Made by a program: the position numbers and the translations under genes
The notes under the pieces: generated by a model
What the model saw: the letters and a program-made list of their open reading frames with translations, nothing else
Databases searched by the model: none
Told to the model about the DNA's origin: nothing
Assembly (NCBI GenBank): GCA_000467715.1
Contig: AJFK01000165.1
Coordinates: 186,001 to 250,000 of the forward strand
Direction of reading: 5' to 3'
DNA length: 64,000 bases
From: Hysterium pulicare CBS 123377
Lineage: Eukaryota > Ascomycota > Dothideomycetes > Hysteriales > Hysteriaceae
Shown here: positions 35,092 through 46,639 of the stretch, piece by piece
How positions within the stretch are numbered: position 1 is the first letter of the stretch
How the letters are laid out: every line of letters starts with the position of its first letter

Positions 35092-38000
35092 CTAAGCCCC
35101 AGATACACCACCCGAAGCCGAACTCTCCCCAACAATCTGCTCAGCATCCGTTTTCCGGCCCCTCATCCTTTGCCTATGTTCCTCCTCCGCCAAGCTTTGC
35201 TTCTTAACATACTCCAGGACAATATCCTCCTCGTTCTTCTGCCTCTCTCTTTCCTTCTCCTTTTCCAATTCCGCAAGATGAGATTCTTCCATCGCTTTCT
35301 TGAGCGCCTCCTCGTCATCTTCCTTCTCGGCGCCAGCAGCCGTATCCTGAGCCAAGGGATCTTGGATGGAATGATGATGGTGATGGTGATGTGCTTTACT
35401 TTCCTCAATCGCCTTCAATAATTCCTCGTCTTCCTCGGTGTCGCTTTCATCCCATTCACTGTCTGTAGCGTGTTGTTTTCTCGTCTCGAGCATGCTCCGT
35501 CTCAGCGTCTCCTCTAGCATTTTCTGTTCCTCAGTCGTCGCACCTGCTGCGCTTGCCTCGGCGATCGAGGCACGAATGGCACGTTGTAGAGCCTGTTCCT
35601 CGTCTTCGTGTTCTGGCGCCGGACGCTGTAATTCGGCTACCGAGGCACGAATGGCGCTGGCGATCATTTCATCTTCATCAGGGTTACCTTGGGAAGTTTG
35701 AGCAACAGAAAGACGGATTGCTTCTTCGACCTCACGCTCTTCGGCTGCTTCTTGCTCGAGCGCGACTTGAGAGGCGTGAGGTTGAGGGTAGGTATGTGCG
35801 TGGTGAAGCGTAGTATCCAAGCCGTTGCCTTCTGGTACCGCACGCGATCCGCCTGAAACAGTCCGAGCCAAAGTCTCTCGTGATGCATTTTGTGCAACGG
35901 GAGGAAGATCGGAGTCGAAACTGCTTTCACTCATAGTAGCAGGAAGCTTAGGTCTTGAAGGTTGGCGATGCTGGAAGTGCGACCTCAGTTTTTCTACGTG
36001 TTCCTGTCGTTTGGACCGGCGTTCCTTGAGGAAGCTGTGGAGTTGCTCCATCTGCTCTTCACCGGGATTCTTCTTCTTCTTGACATTGACTTTGATGCAT
36101 CGCCAACGGGAGAGGATGTCGGCGCATTCGTTGGCGGAGACTGAGGCCGCTTCGTCGTAGCCTTGCGCCATCCGTGCCGCAATGATGTAGTTTTGGACCG
36201 TTGCACCTTTCTCCTTTTGCAGTTCTGCGTATATGCCCTTGAATCCATAGCCGGGAACAGCAAAAACTCCACCCATGATTTTGAGTGGTACGCCTGCTAT
36301 ACCTCTGCCGACGCCTTTGACAAAGCCAGCAGCTCCTTCCTTCTTGGCACCTTTATATGGATCCATTACTAGGCCTGCCATTCCTTCAAAAAAGCCCAAT
36401 CCTAGTTCCTTTCCAGCCGTTCTCAGCCCACTCTGAAGATCGGTAACTTTGTCGACCTTTCGGACCTCTTCCCCATAGAGTTTTGGAACATTGTGGAACC
36501 CTTTGGCAACATTCAAGGAAAAATCCATTGGTGACTTGAAACCTGCGCCGACTATTCGACCAATGCCTTTGCCGGTGCTCGCAGCGGATTCGGCGTTGAA
36601 GTTCTGAAACTTCTCAGAAAAACTGGATCCATTATCTGAGTAATTGTCGAGATTGGCCTGAGTTTTGGATTGTGATTTAGAGCGGTGGTGAGTAATAGGA
36701 CAAGGCGATCGATCGCGAGAAGGCGAACGATGAACCTGGGTTGACGCCCGTATAGCCTGAGCCATGAAAGTATTCCGCTGAGTCGGTCTCGTGGCACGGG
36801 GTAGATCTGAAGAAGATGATGATCTCGGTGAGGTTGGAGTATTTTCTTCCGAAGTCGCGTCGGTTACAGCTGTATTTGTTCCTGCCAGTCTTGACGAGGA
36901 AGCAGTAGATTTTCGGGATACAGAGGCTCGAGAACTTTCTCCATCTGTTGAAGCTGTTCCAGATGATTGTTCTGCAGCCTTTGACTTTTTCGTGTCAGGA
37001 TGAATTGCAAGTAACTTAAGTGTTTCAATCGGGAAGTCTGCCACACCCATCATCATGGTTGTCATCGTGCCCAAAATTGCCGTAGCACCTCCAGTGATCG
37101 GATCCCAAGGCCCGTCATCTGTTTCGTACTCGCGTGCACGGTAACTACTTATTGTTAGGCCATGGTATGGTATATTTCAATCAGGAACTTACAGTTTTAG
37201 GTCGCCGAAAGTTAGTTCACCTTGTTGCGCAAGCACAGTGGCAGCCATGGCACTCAGTCGAACCTGTGTGCGTTTAACTCTCCACACAGCCGGCCGTTTA
37301 GGTGCTACAGAGCATCTTAGGTTGTCAACGTCCAACATTTGGTGAAAAGATTGAGCTCCTTTTTGATCTCCAGTCTCGGAACTGATCTTTCGAGATAACT
37401 CTCCCGCTCTTTCGAGAGACTCCGGCGTCAGGGCTTCCTGAATTGACTCTGCCAATTTGTCCGAGGTCAAATCTTTATATGGAACTGGCATAGGCCCCGC
37501 GCCAGCTCGTGCTACCATAGCACCCCAAAACGGTTGATCTCCAAAGAACGGCACAACGACTGTAGGTCTACCGGCGGCGATTCCTGCAGCGGTAGTACCA
37601 GCACCACCATGGTGAACGACACAGGAAACACGTTTGAAAAGCCAGTCGTGGGGTACGTTTCCAAGCATAAAAACTCCTTCCGGGATTCCGAGTTCGTCGG
37701 CGCCAAGACCTCCCCAACCTTTCGATACTAGCGCTCTTTGGCCTGTCTTTTTCACAGCATCGAAGATCATTTGCGTCATAGCATTCGGATCATCGACGAC
37801 TATGGATCCAAATCCAATATAGACAGGCGGTGGGCCTGCCGCAAGAAAATCCGCCAGTGCCGGCTCAGGGGTGTAGCTTGACGCCAGGGACAAGAAATAG
37901 AATCCAGATATCGAAATGTGTGGAGCCCAATCTTTCGGTTTTGGAATCAGTGCGGGCGACCTAGACAAAACTCAGAAATCGTACTCAAAATTGGGCAAAA

Positions 38001-39425
38001 CATATTCTCTTACCAACAATAAGTGTATGGAATCTTGAGCCGTGCAAGCATCCCGGGAGCCCAAACCATGCTGACTGGCTCAAGTCCGAGACTGTCCTTA
38101 CGGAATTTGTTGATAACATCTCCCAATCCTTGCCATGTTAACATATCCACGAGGGTATACGACATGAAGTTAGTTAGGCTTTGATCAGCATTGGAGGACT
38201 GGATGTTTGCCAGTGGATGAGGAAACGATTGAGTTGGTGACCATGGCATCCTATTCAAGTTAATCTTGCATAAACATCGTTGGGATAATTATACATACGT
38301 GAACATCATATGCAAGGGCACTCCTAGCTTTTCAGCGCAATGTATATGTCCAAAGCTGGGAGGATTCGCTATGATAGCATCCGCCACGAAGGGCTTGTGG
38401 GCAATTTGAGACGGGTCATCACTGATGTCCATCCATTCTTCGACTGTTTGTTGGATAGATTCCGCGCCAAGACCATCTCCAGTCTCTATGCAAGACCTCC
38501 AAGTTCCTTTGATTATTTCCGCGATCCCCTTCCTTCTTTTGCCAACGTCACCACTTCGAAGTGTATCAAATCCAGGCATTAGACCGGGGTTCTTAACCAT
38601 GAATGCCATAAGCTCGGCAGGATCTCCACCAATGCTGAAAAACTCCAGCCCATTCTCGGTAACGAATTCTTTGAATGTAGGGTGTGTCGCCAGTCTGACG
38701 CGGTGTCCGTAAGTTTCCTTGAGGACCTTGCCGAGGGCAACAAAAGGCTGAACATCACCTCGCGATCCAACCACATGTATAACCACATTCAATGGCGGGG
38801 GAGGTTCTTGTCCTGGTTTGCCACCAAGTTCTACTGGTATATAGGGAGGCGGTGGAGCTGGTTCAGTTTGGGCCTTAGATAGCTGATGCTGAATCTGGGG
38901 GGTAAAGATCTGGGACAATTTTCGAGATCTCTGGTTGATGCGAATGTTGACACGACCATCATCTACGTACATTAGCACCAGTAATGATATTTCCGAATGA
39001 TTGCATACCAGCAACTGTTGCATTCGTCCCCAACTCGCTATTATCTTCTGATATATGGCCGTAGGTTTCACTGTAGGCAGGTGGAGGGACATCATCGTGC
39101 GGGACTGGAGTATCGGCTCGACCAGCGTCGTAACCGTAGTGCTCATCTATGCTCGAGCTGTTGCAATATTAGCATCCGGGAGCTTGAAGACATCGTAATG
39201 TAAGTGGACTAACACCCGATGATGTTGAGCATCTGAAGGCCGGTACGATCCTACGTACGCGGACGCCTCTGGCTTGGGCGTCCTAGACTCGGTGCTTTGA
39301 CCTTGCTCCCTTGATTGTCCTCCTTCAACTGGAGTGTCCCCGGACGTTTCAGCTACTCTAGGCGGCGGAGGTGTAGTATTCTCGTCAGGTGCAGTTTGAT
39401 CCGCCGAAGGATCGTCAGTAGGCAT
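35092..39425 (-). CDS. Sterol glucosyltransferase-like protein (GT1/GT28) with Vps13-like region and UIM array, 1360 aa
   Basis: Six exons: 39425-39214, 39157-39009, 38962-38299, 38250-38014, 37960-37193, 37144-35092. Residues 1-177 are disordered and Pro-rich. About 178-300 is the GT28 N-lobe (LNVVIHVVGSRGDVQPFVAL). The UDP-sugar-binding C-lobe follows, with PVYIGFGSI and, near 536, VVHHGGAGTTAAGIAAGRP, then PFFGDQPFWG, the HGGxGT/GDQ signature of UGT80/Atg26-type sterol glucosyltransferases. The GRAM and PH domains of Atg26 are absent. About 868-1000 is a Gly-rich hydrophobic segment (GKGIGRIVGAGFKSP, GVGRGIAGVPLKIMGG) recalling Vps13 C-terminal lipid-transfer proteins. From about 1146 there are about six or seven UIM-like helices (VEEAIRLSVAQ, IASAIRASVAE, LQRAIRASIAE, LEETLRRSM, LLKAIEESKA, LKKAMEESHLAE) and a seven-His run. 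Activity on sterol or another lipid, and ubiquitin binding, are inferences. Confidence 0.88.
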
Positions 39426-40463
39426 GTTTGGAAAGCGCTATGCAGGCGATGCGATCATGAGGATTCAAGACGAGGAATGTGGAAAAGGTATCATGAGCTA
39501 GGGAAGATTTCGTGGGTTGGACAGTAAAACATGCCGCTCATTTTCGAGGCGCGGGCCTGTATGTCATTCATTCACCGCGCTGCGAAGCTACGACATCGCG
39601 GGGCGTGTCAGGCTGTCTAGTGCATCGTTTCTGCGCCGGTTTTTGGGTCTGGACGACGACGAAGGATGCGTGCCCGGCCCAATGACATCGCTAGTAAAAT
39701 TACTTGAAAACGCCGCACATGGCTGACCAACCTGCATCATCTGCACCTTTCATCTGCACCTTTCATCTGCACCTTTCATCTGCACCTTTCAACGCCAACA
39801 ACATTCACTCTCTGCAAGTCATTACTCAGCGCGGCATACCGAAGTCGAATACGGATTCGGAAAGTCTCCAATAGTCCAGCAGTGCGAAAGCACCTGACGC
39901 GTCGCTTCCCGTATTGCTACTGCGTGATAAAATACTTTACTCCAACCTTAGGTACCAAGACCTATCCCATTTCATTCCATCATACTTGGCACCATTTTTC
40001 AAGTCTACATAGGTAGTGAGTTACTTCCTAGGAGTAGCTGTCCAGCCCATGTCTCTCTATTCTGGGACCAACGTACAATGTTGCATTCGCCGCGTCATAT
40101 AATGTCTATTATGTTGACGCCTTCGATCCAACATAGTCGACGCCTTTGGATAGTTGTACGTCAAATCTGTTTGATATTGGTACGTAGTTTCATTCAGAAC
40201 TTTTAGCTTCGTTTGTCAATGCTTGGGTCAAATGTCTTCTTGTTGCTCATACTCAGTTTTGTATTTTACTTCTCGGGCCCTACTTCTCATGCTGTTTATA
40301 TATATACATGTGCAAAGACCATCTTTCTGGAAGTATTTTGGGTTCATACACGGAAATACCATCATTTGATCTTCAAAAGAAAATCCCTTTAACAGCAATG
40401 CAGATCTCGCGAGCTTATATTCATCAGCGAATTCTTTCGCGTTGGGAGAAGAGTATACACCTC
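39426..40463. other. Intergenic: glycosyltransferase promoter and GH45 3' region
   Basis: About 1.04 kb with both flanking genes on the minus strand. It contains a four-copy 13-bp tandem repeat at 39739-39790. The part after about 40200 is probably GH45 3' UTR. No gene is seen. Confidence 0.5.
39739..39790. repeat. 13-bp tandem repeat, four perfect copies
   Basis: ATCTGCACCTTTC is repeated four times without change. It lies about 310-365 bp upstream of the glycosyltransferase-UIM start codon. The absence of spacers rules out a CRISPR-like array. Confidence 0.9.
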
Positions 40464-41367
40464 TCAAGTCGAAACACCGAGAGTTCCGCTCCCGCTTCGC
40501 GGCTTGGGCATTGCTGTCGCGGCACTGGTAGCGGAAACAGTGCCATCAATTCCTGCCGTAGGCGTTTGACCACTCCTCACGCAGCCGGACTTGTCCGTGA
40601 TTTGCTTTGGGCATGTCACCTCTTCAAAGTTGACTGACGGGTTGTCTGCACCCTGGAACCAGTCGAAACGCCAGTAGCATCCTGGCTTGAGTTTCGCGGG
40701 GAAGGAATCGCATGCAGATCGGGATGAGATACCGCCGTATTGTTGACCCCAACCTTGCGATGGAGCTCCCCATTCGTTGGTACAGCCGTTGAATTGACCA
40801 ACACCACCTCCTGGCATAGCTAGATCGAAGTGGTTCGCGCCTAAAAAGTCAATGAATAAGTTCAAGTTAAAGATAGATGAGTAAAATACCGAGGTCGCCA
40901 CCAGTGTTGGTGGCCTGTACGATCAGTGTCTTGCCGTTCACAGGTCCAGAGGTGAATGTCAACCTGTCCCAAGTCAGCGAAGGCACTCCAAAATCACAAA
41001 CAGTAATGTCTTACTTGTAACAAGAACAGCACCATTGACTCTCAGTGCTTCCGGAGATTCTCACGGCGGCAAATCCATAGGATAGAGTATCAGAGACAGC
41101 CCAAGGGCTTTGGTTCGAGCACATGTAGGCGGTGCCACCGCTCTCGCAACCGTTCTTAGCAGCCATATCGGCGAGTGGATTATCACTCTTGTCGCAGCTT
41201 TGGATGGGCTTGCTGACAGCGCCCTTACCACTCCAACCACATGAGCCTTTGCAGCAATCCCAGTAACGCGTCGTCTTGCCAGATCCAGAGGCAGCCTTCA
41301 CACCGGAAATGGAGGCGCTACCCGTCAGAAGGGCGAGAAACGCGATATTCTTTAGTGAGACGAGCAT
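40464..41367 (-). CDS. Secreted endo-beta-1,4-glucanase, glycoside hydrolase family 45
   Basis: Inverting endoglucanase cutting cellulose or beta-glucan in plant walls (family knowledge). Seen: three exons, 41367-41015, 40963-40890 and 40840-40464, giving 267 residues. The signal peptide is about residues 1-25 ([19 protein letters not shown]). The GH45 signature [14 protein letters not shown] holds nucleophile-side Asp37, and [15 protein letters not shown] holds Asp148. The 111-residue spacing equals that between Asp10 and Asp121 of Humicola Cel45, so the active site is intact. Many Cys residues are consistent with a disulfide-rich barrel. The C-terminal ~35 residues are a Ser/Thr/Ala/Pro linker, but no CBM1 follows, so this is a catalytic domain with a stub linker. 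A TATATATA lies about 135 bp upstream. Confidence 0.93.
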
Positions 41368-44105
41368 TGTGGCCGAAGATGCTTTTCTTATTTTTTTTTT
41401 TTTTTAACGAGACTGTAGCGATACTCGGTGCAAGAAATTATGAACTATGAAGGTTAGGAACCTGTTGCTTCAACACCTTATTGCAAGTTCTACGACCCAA
41501 ACTATATATATTTATTGTGGACTATCGATCTTCAGCCAACCCCACAATCTCCACACTATCATCTGGCAGCACATTCTAACCGGCTCGTCCATTTCCTTTT
41601 CCGATCTTAACAAAGTCGAGAAACCTGGTACTCGGCTCGCCCATCATGATGACCCCATATGTTCATATTCCTACCATTTGCTATGCGATGCCCTATTGGC
41701 GCGAAAAGCATTCTCTTCGAAACAGCCAGGCGTGATCATGTCTAGCCATGGAATTGGTGTTATATTCTGGAAGATCAAATGATCGAGTCATCAAATAAGA
41801 AACTGGTCATTCAATCTCTTCTTCATTTGGGCTTTTCGGGATGGCGGCTGCTAGATCCTAAGTCATAAATTTTGGCCGGGGTTGACAGCAACTATATTTG
41901 GGTGTATTATAGGGAGAGTCGACAGGGCTGGATTGGATAGGGCGCCGAGGCACTCACTCCTTGGCAGGGGAGTGGGGTATAGATGCACATTTCAAATGAT
42001 CGTGAAGGCCAAGATCATGCGTAAGTTGAAGATGGGGAAAGATGAATGTCAGGTAAGAAGAAACATTTATCTGATGTCTTACACGTGACTGCGCGCCGCC
42101 CCCTTTTACCTAAGTACCTAAAATTTCCGCTTACTTTTACAAGCCTTCAAACTTCTACCTTATACAGACAGGAGACTTTTATGTGATATCACATTCTCAA
42201 AAGTCATCACTTCACTGCAAATGATCTATTTCAGTCTACTACTTGCCTAACAGTTTCATTTAGAACAATGCCTAAGAACTGCTCTAGTCATTCCAATATT
42301 CCAAATGCCTGCGCGTTGCTCCACCTCTTTGTCACTGTCTTTCATCTCCAAAGTGCTGAATTTCTTCGCAAAGCATGCTGAGATCTGTCGAGGCCAATCT
42401 CACTTATATTGGTCTTCGCACCATTCGTACTACTCTTAATCCGCGCTATATTTTCACTAGCCCAGGAAGAATGATCGATCTCCCTCATGGCTGACTCGTC
42501 CACCACAGTGAATAAGCCATCTCCTTCAAAGGCGCTGATTGTTCTCATCATCGGTCTCAGGCTCCCACGATCCGTCCTTGATGATACCACATCCTACAAC
42601 CACACAGACATAAGGGTCAGGGGTTGGAATGAGGATCGCCACAAAGGTGAAGACTTAGCGGACTTCCCCTGATGACTCATCCCAACCGTTGAAACCACTG
42701 AGAGATCTTTGATCTCGAAGATTTGAAAATATGAGCAGATCTGAAGAAGTGTCCCCAAAACTCACCATTCAACATGGGTAAGTTGCGGAATTTTGGGCCC
42801 TTTTATGCATGTGGATCCCAGTAAGCTTCGGCTGATAAGTTCCAACTTTTGAGCATATTTCGTGCCGCGCCTTACGGTATGGTTCTGCTTCGGCGGGGCT
42901 GGTTACACCGTTGTGCGAACTGATGACTTAATCCTTAACGAATAAGTTTACATCGGTTTGCTCACTCAGCATTTTGTCTTTGACATCTTGCTGACAAACG
43001 GAACGGACTTTCTCTTTAGGTCACTGCCTCTCGTCTCGCCAATGCTCGACAATCTATCGCTTTGATCCCTCCCTTTGTATTTCGAATTCGACTCGGTTTC
43101 CGTCCTCGACAACTGGTGTGTGTATGGATGGATGCTGCTATGAGTCACGGTTGGTCTTCTCAGATGATTCATGGAATCTTGGTGGTTGCAGGGCTGACGC
43201 TCATTTTGTAAATATGCTTCTAATTGTTCCGTAAAATGAGATGTTCTTCTCGTCATGACTTCAAAGGCCTGTAGAACAATTAGTGGGATACGCTCAACAA
43301 ACTCCTTTACCAAACCTCAATCTCATGTAAGCCCTCCATTTGCAGAAGAATATTAATTTTTGACCAACTTTGACTCATTTTATCTAAAGCCTGACGACTT
43401 ACCTACCCGGGGCGACACTCAGCGTCGATGTCATGGATTGAGGAGCATGAATCAAGTCCCTTTGGCCACCACCACTAATATGTGCTCGCTTATTTCCTAC
43501 AATAAAAACATTCTACCTAAAAAAAGAACCATAATAGCAGCACCCTTTCGCTCGCCCATTGAATAGAGTTTGTATACTCATTAGGTACTTCATGGGCATC
43601 GTGACAACATCTCGACATAGTCTCATTCTCGACTGGTGGCTACTAACCCATATCACGTTATCCCCATTCCCATAGACCGTTCAAACTCTGTGCAGGCTCG
43701 CAAACGACTCATGTCACATGTAGCAAAGCTCTTCGGTCTTAAAAGTCTGTTCCCTATTTCTAGATAGTTGAGAAAAGAGAAATTTATTTAAACTTTTATT
43801 CTACTATTAGTAAATGTTTTTACAAGAGGATTAGAATAACTACTCAATAGAAAGTCTATCAAGCTCACATGTACTTGTTTGTGCTTGTGCCATATTCATG
43901 CGATTTAGAGTCGTGCTTATCAATCGACGGAGAAAACGGGGTTCTCGGTCCCGTGTTGGTCAAAGCACTGATGACGTTTGCTCGGGGTTGCTTTGGCAAT
44001 CTTCAAGCTCTCGCGATAGCTTTTCACTACCACTTCAATTGATCATTGCCATTGCATCCCTCCTCTCCATCTCTTGGCCCTGTCTTTCCATCAATTCGCT
44101 CCATC
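41368..44105. other. Intergenic: GH45 promoter, possible gene remnants, MCR1 promoter
   Basis: About 2.7 kb between divergent genes. Minus frames at 42342-42590 and 42966-43313 read like protein (GLFTVVDESAMREIDHSSW; RIPLIVLQAFEVMTRRTSHF) but could not be joined or assigned, so a decayed gene is possible. A short A/T-rich island spans 43740-43880. Nothing else is recognisable. Confidence 0.35.
41501..41512 (-). promoter_or_regulatory. TATA-like element upstream of GH45
   Basis: A TATATATAG string on the minus strand about 135 nt before the start codon. A run of 15 A (minus strand; T run at 41391-41405) lies in the presumed leader. Position suits a TATA box with a leader of roughly 100 nt; no transcript start is visible. 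Confidence 0.4.
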
Positions 44106-45307
44106 ATGTTCGCACGACAGGTCTTCCGTCCTGCTTCGGCTCTACGGCAGGTATGCATCGATTCCGGCTCTGTCCAAGAAATCCTCAATATTTCAGCAAA
44201 GCAGAGCTAATGTCTTATCTTAGCATGTTCGTCGTTACGCAACCGAGCCACCAAAGGGCGGTTCAAGTACCGCGATATTCGCAGCAGTGGGTATCGGCGC
44301 TCTTGCTGGCGGCTACTACTATTTGAACGGCGGTTCTCCTACCGGGCAAAAGGGCGACGCACCTCCATCGAAAGAGGCAGAAAAGGTCCCTACATCAGCA
44401 GACACGCCTGTGAAAGCTGCATTCACGGGAGGGGAGCAAGGATTTCTGTCTCTACTTTTGGAAGAATCCGAGATCATCAACCACAATACCAAGAGACTAC
44501 GATTCAAATTGCCGGAAGACGACATGGAATCTGGACTTCATGTTGCCTGTATGTCTCACCGTTTGTATCATTAATATTCATCCAACAAAAGCTGATATAA
44601 TTAGCTGCCGTTATCACCAAATACAAAGGACCAGAGATGGAGAAACCTGTCATCCGTCCTTATACACCTACTAGCGACACCGGTAAGGTAATCCATGAGC
44701 CTCTCAATAAAAGAAAAACTAACGTGTCTGGATAGATGCGAAAGGTTATCTCGAGTTTGTCATCAAGAGGTATCCCAATGGCCCGATGTCCGAGCACCTA
44801 CACAACATGGAATCCGGTCAACGTCTCGATATCAAAGGCCCGATCCCCAAATACCCGTGGGCGGCTAACAAGCATGAACACGTTGCCATGATTGCTGGTG
44901 GAACGGGTATTACGCCAATGTGGCAGGTAGCTAACGCCATCTTCAAGAATCCAGAAGACAAAACAAAGGTTACGCTCATCTTTGGCAATATTTCCGAAGA
45001 GGACATCCTGTTGAAGAAGGAGTTGGAACATTTAGAGAACACCTATCCCCAGCGATTCCGAGCTTTCTATGTCCTCGACAAGCCGCCGGAGAGCTGGCAG
45101 GGCGGAAAGGGTTTCGTAACGAAAGAGCTCCTCAAGACAGTCCTCCCAGAACCCAAATTGGGAGAAAAGATCAAGGTCTTCGTATGTGGTCCACCGGGTT
45201 TGTACAAGGCCATCAGCGGTGGCAAAAAGAGCCCAACGGACCAGGGTGAGCTAGAAGGCTATTTGAAGGAGCTTGGCTATAGCAAGGACCAAGTGTACAA
45301 GTTCTAG
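44106..45307 (+). CDS. MCR1: Mitochondrial NADH-cytochrome b5 reductase
   Basis: FAD enzyme that passes electrons from NADH to cytochrome b5 or to quinone-linked acceptors; in yeast the longer form sits in the outer membrane and a cleaved form in the intermembrane space (family knowledge). Seen: four exons, 44106-44150, 44224-44548, 44605-44682 and 44736-45307, giving 339 residues. A basic N-terminus ([20 protein letters not shown]) is followed by a hydrophobic anchor ([20 protein letters not shown]). The FAD-binding motif is RPYTPTS (141-147), the flavin/NADH fold has [10 protein letters not shown], and the NADH site has FVCGPPGLY. The last residue is Phe, as usual in the family. All expected motifs are intact. 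The ATG at 44106 starts the presequence. Confidence 0.95.
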
Positions 45308-46639
45308 AGGAGAATCGGTTTGTAAATAGGTGAGAGATAACGAGAACCTTGTTTCGATTAGTGTCTGGCTCCGGCTCTCTAGATTAGTTTTTTCTCCAGT
45401 GTATCAGAACAACATTTTGTTCCTCCTATCACATCCAACACCAACCTACGAAGTCTCCGCAATCACGACAGCAACTTATCTGCATTGAAGCCCACTCCGT
45501 ACTCTATTGGGCGCTTTTTAGATGCTGACAGATGACAAACCCCTCTCGTCCGCAACATATCAACGCGTCTTCAGTGCTTTCAAGACCGGTCAAGACTATC
45601 CGTTGCCGCTGATGCGCGACCTGAGGGATTTATGCGCTCCTCTGAAGACGCTTGCAACTCCAAAAGTTGAATCAACCCAGTAGACTTGGCCTAAGAACGG
45701 TGTGCATGCACAGCGATCGCTTTTGCTGAACCGCGCTCGCGACAGTTTCTTGACGCGCTCGCATTGTACAGCCATGAGCTTGTCGAAAGACATGTTGCGT
45801 CCTACTTCGATCGGATCATCATCCGTCTCAACTATCGAAATCTTTGAAAGGAACTCTGTGATATCTATGAATTGTGATGTTGTTTCTAGCAAATGCCACA
45901 CAGAATCGAGGCTGATGAAACGCGCTCGGATGTTTCATTGATATCGCGGGTATTTATCTATTATCACGGAGACTTTTTAAGCTTGTTCTGATGTCTTCCA
46001 ACGCCTTTCCAGAATAAGACGCGAACTACACGGATTTGGATTGTTTTGACAGGACAGAGAGATTCGCACCACGAATTGTGTTTGTGTGTTTCTTCCTTCA
46101 CGCGACAAAAGAGATGGTCCACGCGAAATCATGCAGGGTTTGGCGACGCTGACCGACTTCGAGACCTCTTCTCCACCAGCCAGCCACCATGTTTTCTTCA
46201 ACTCTGCATACACTAATGCAAGAGAAGCAGACCGCCACCACCATATCTATTCACCCGATAGGTCGAGTCCATGGAACGTTTCAAGCGTTGAATCAGGCAC
46301 CAACCCCTCCGGCCCGAAGGTCAAATCATCACGTCTAGATACTTAAGAACACGACCGCGCACCGTGAAATGGTCGTGATTCTGTTCAATATTTCGCCCGT
46401 TTCCAGCAGAGTCGAAAAAGACGCAAAGGCTGCACTACTTCCATCGACTTCCTTTGACTCATACTTGCATCGCACGTGTAGTTGATCCCCGCCATAGCAC
46501 TTTCGTAGTAAATACAATCCTACCAGTCGCTGCGATGCCTGATGCACCTGAGGTTCTTGCTGTCTTCCCGTCTTTCTTGCAATCGCGATCAAAAATCAAG
46601 CTACGCCTTCTTCTACGTCTATCCTGATTGTTATTACGC
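45308..46639. other. Intergenic between MCR1 and the F-box-like gene
   Basis: About 1.33 kb. The first ~130 bp look like MCR1 3' UTR. Small frames on both strands (for example 101 codons minus at 45596-45901) lack domains. The F-box gene promoter should lie at the right. No RNA gene or repeat seen. Confidence 0.4.

Noticed and set aside
39739-39790. Tandem repeat considered as a CRISPR array
   Set aside because: 13-bp units without spacers in a eukaryotic genome; it is a simple minisatellite.
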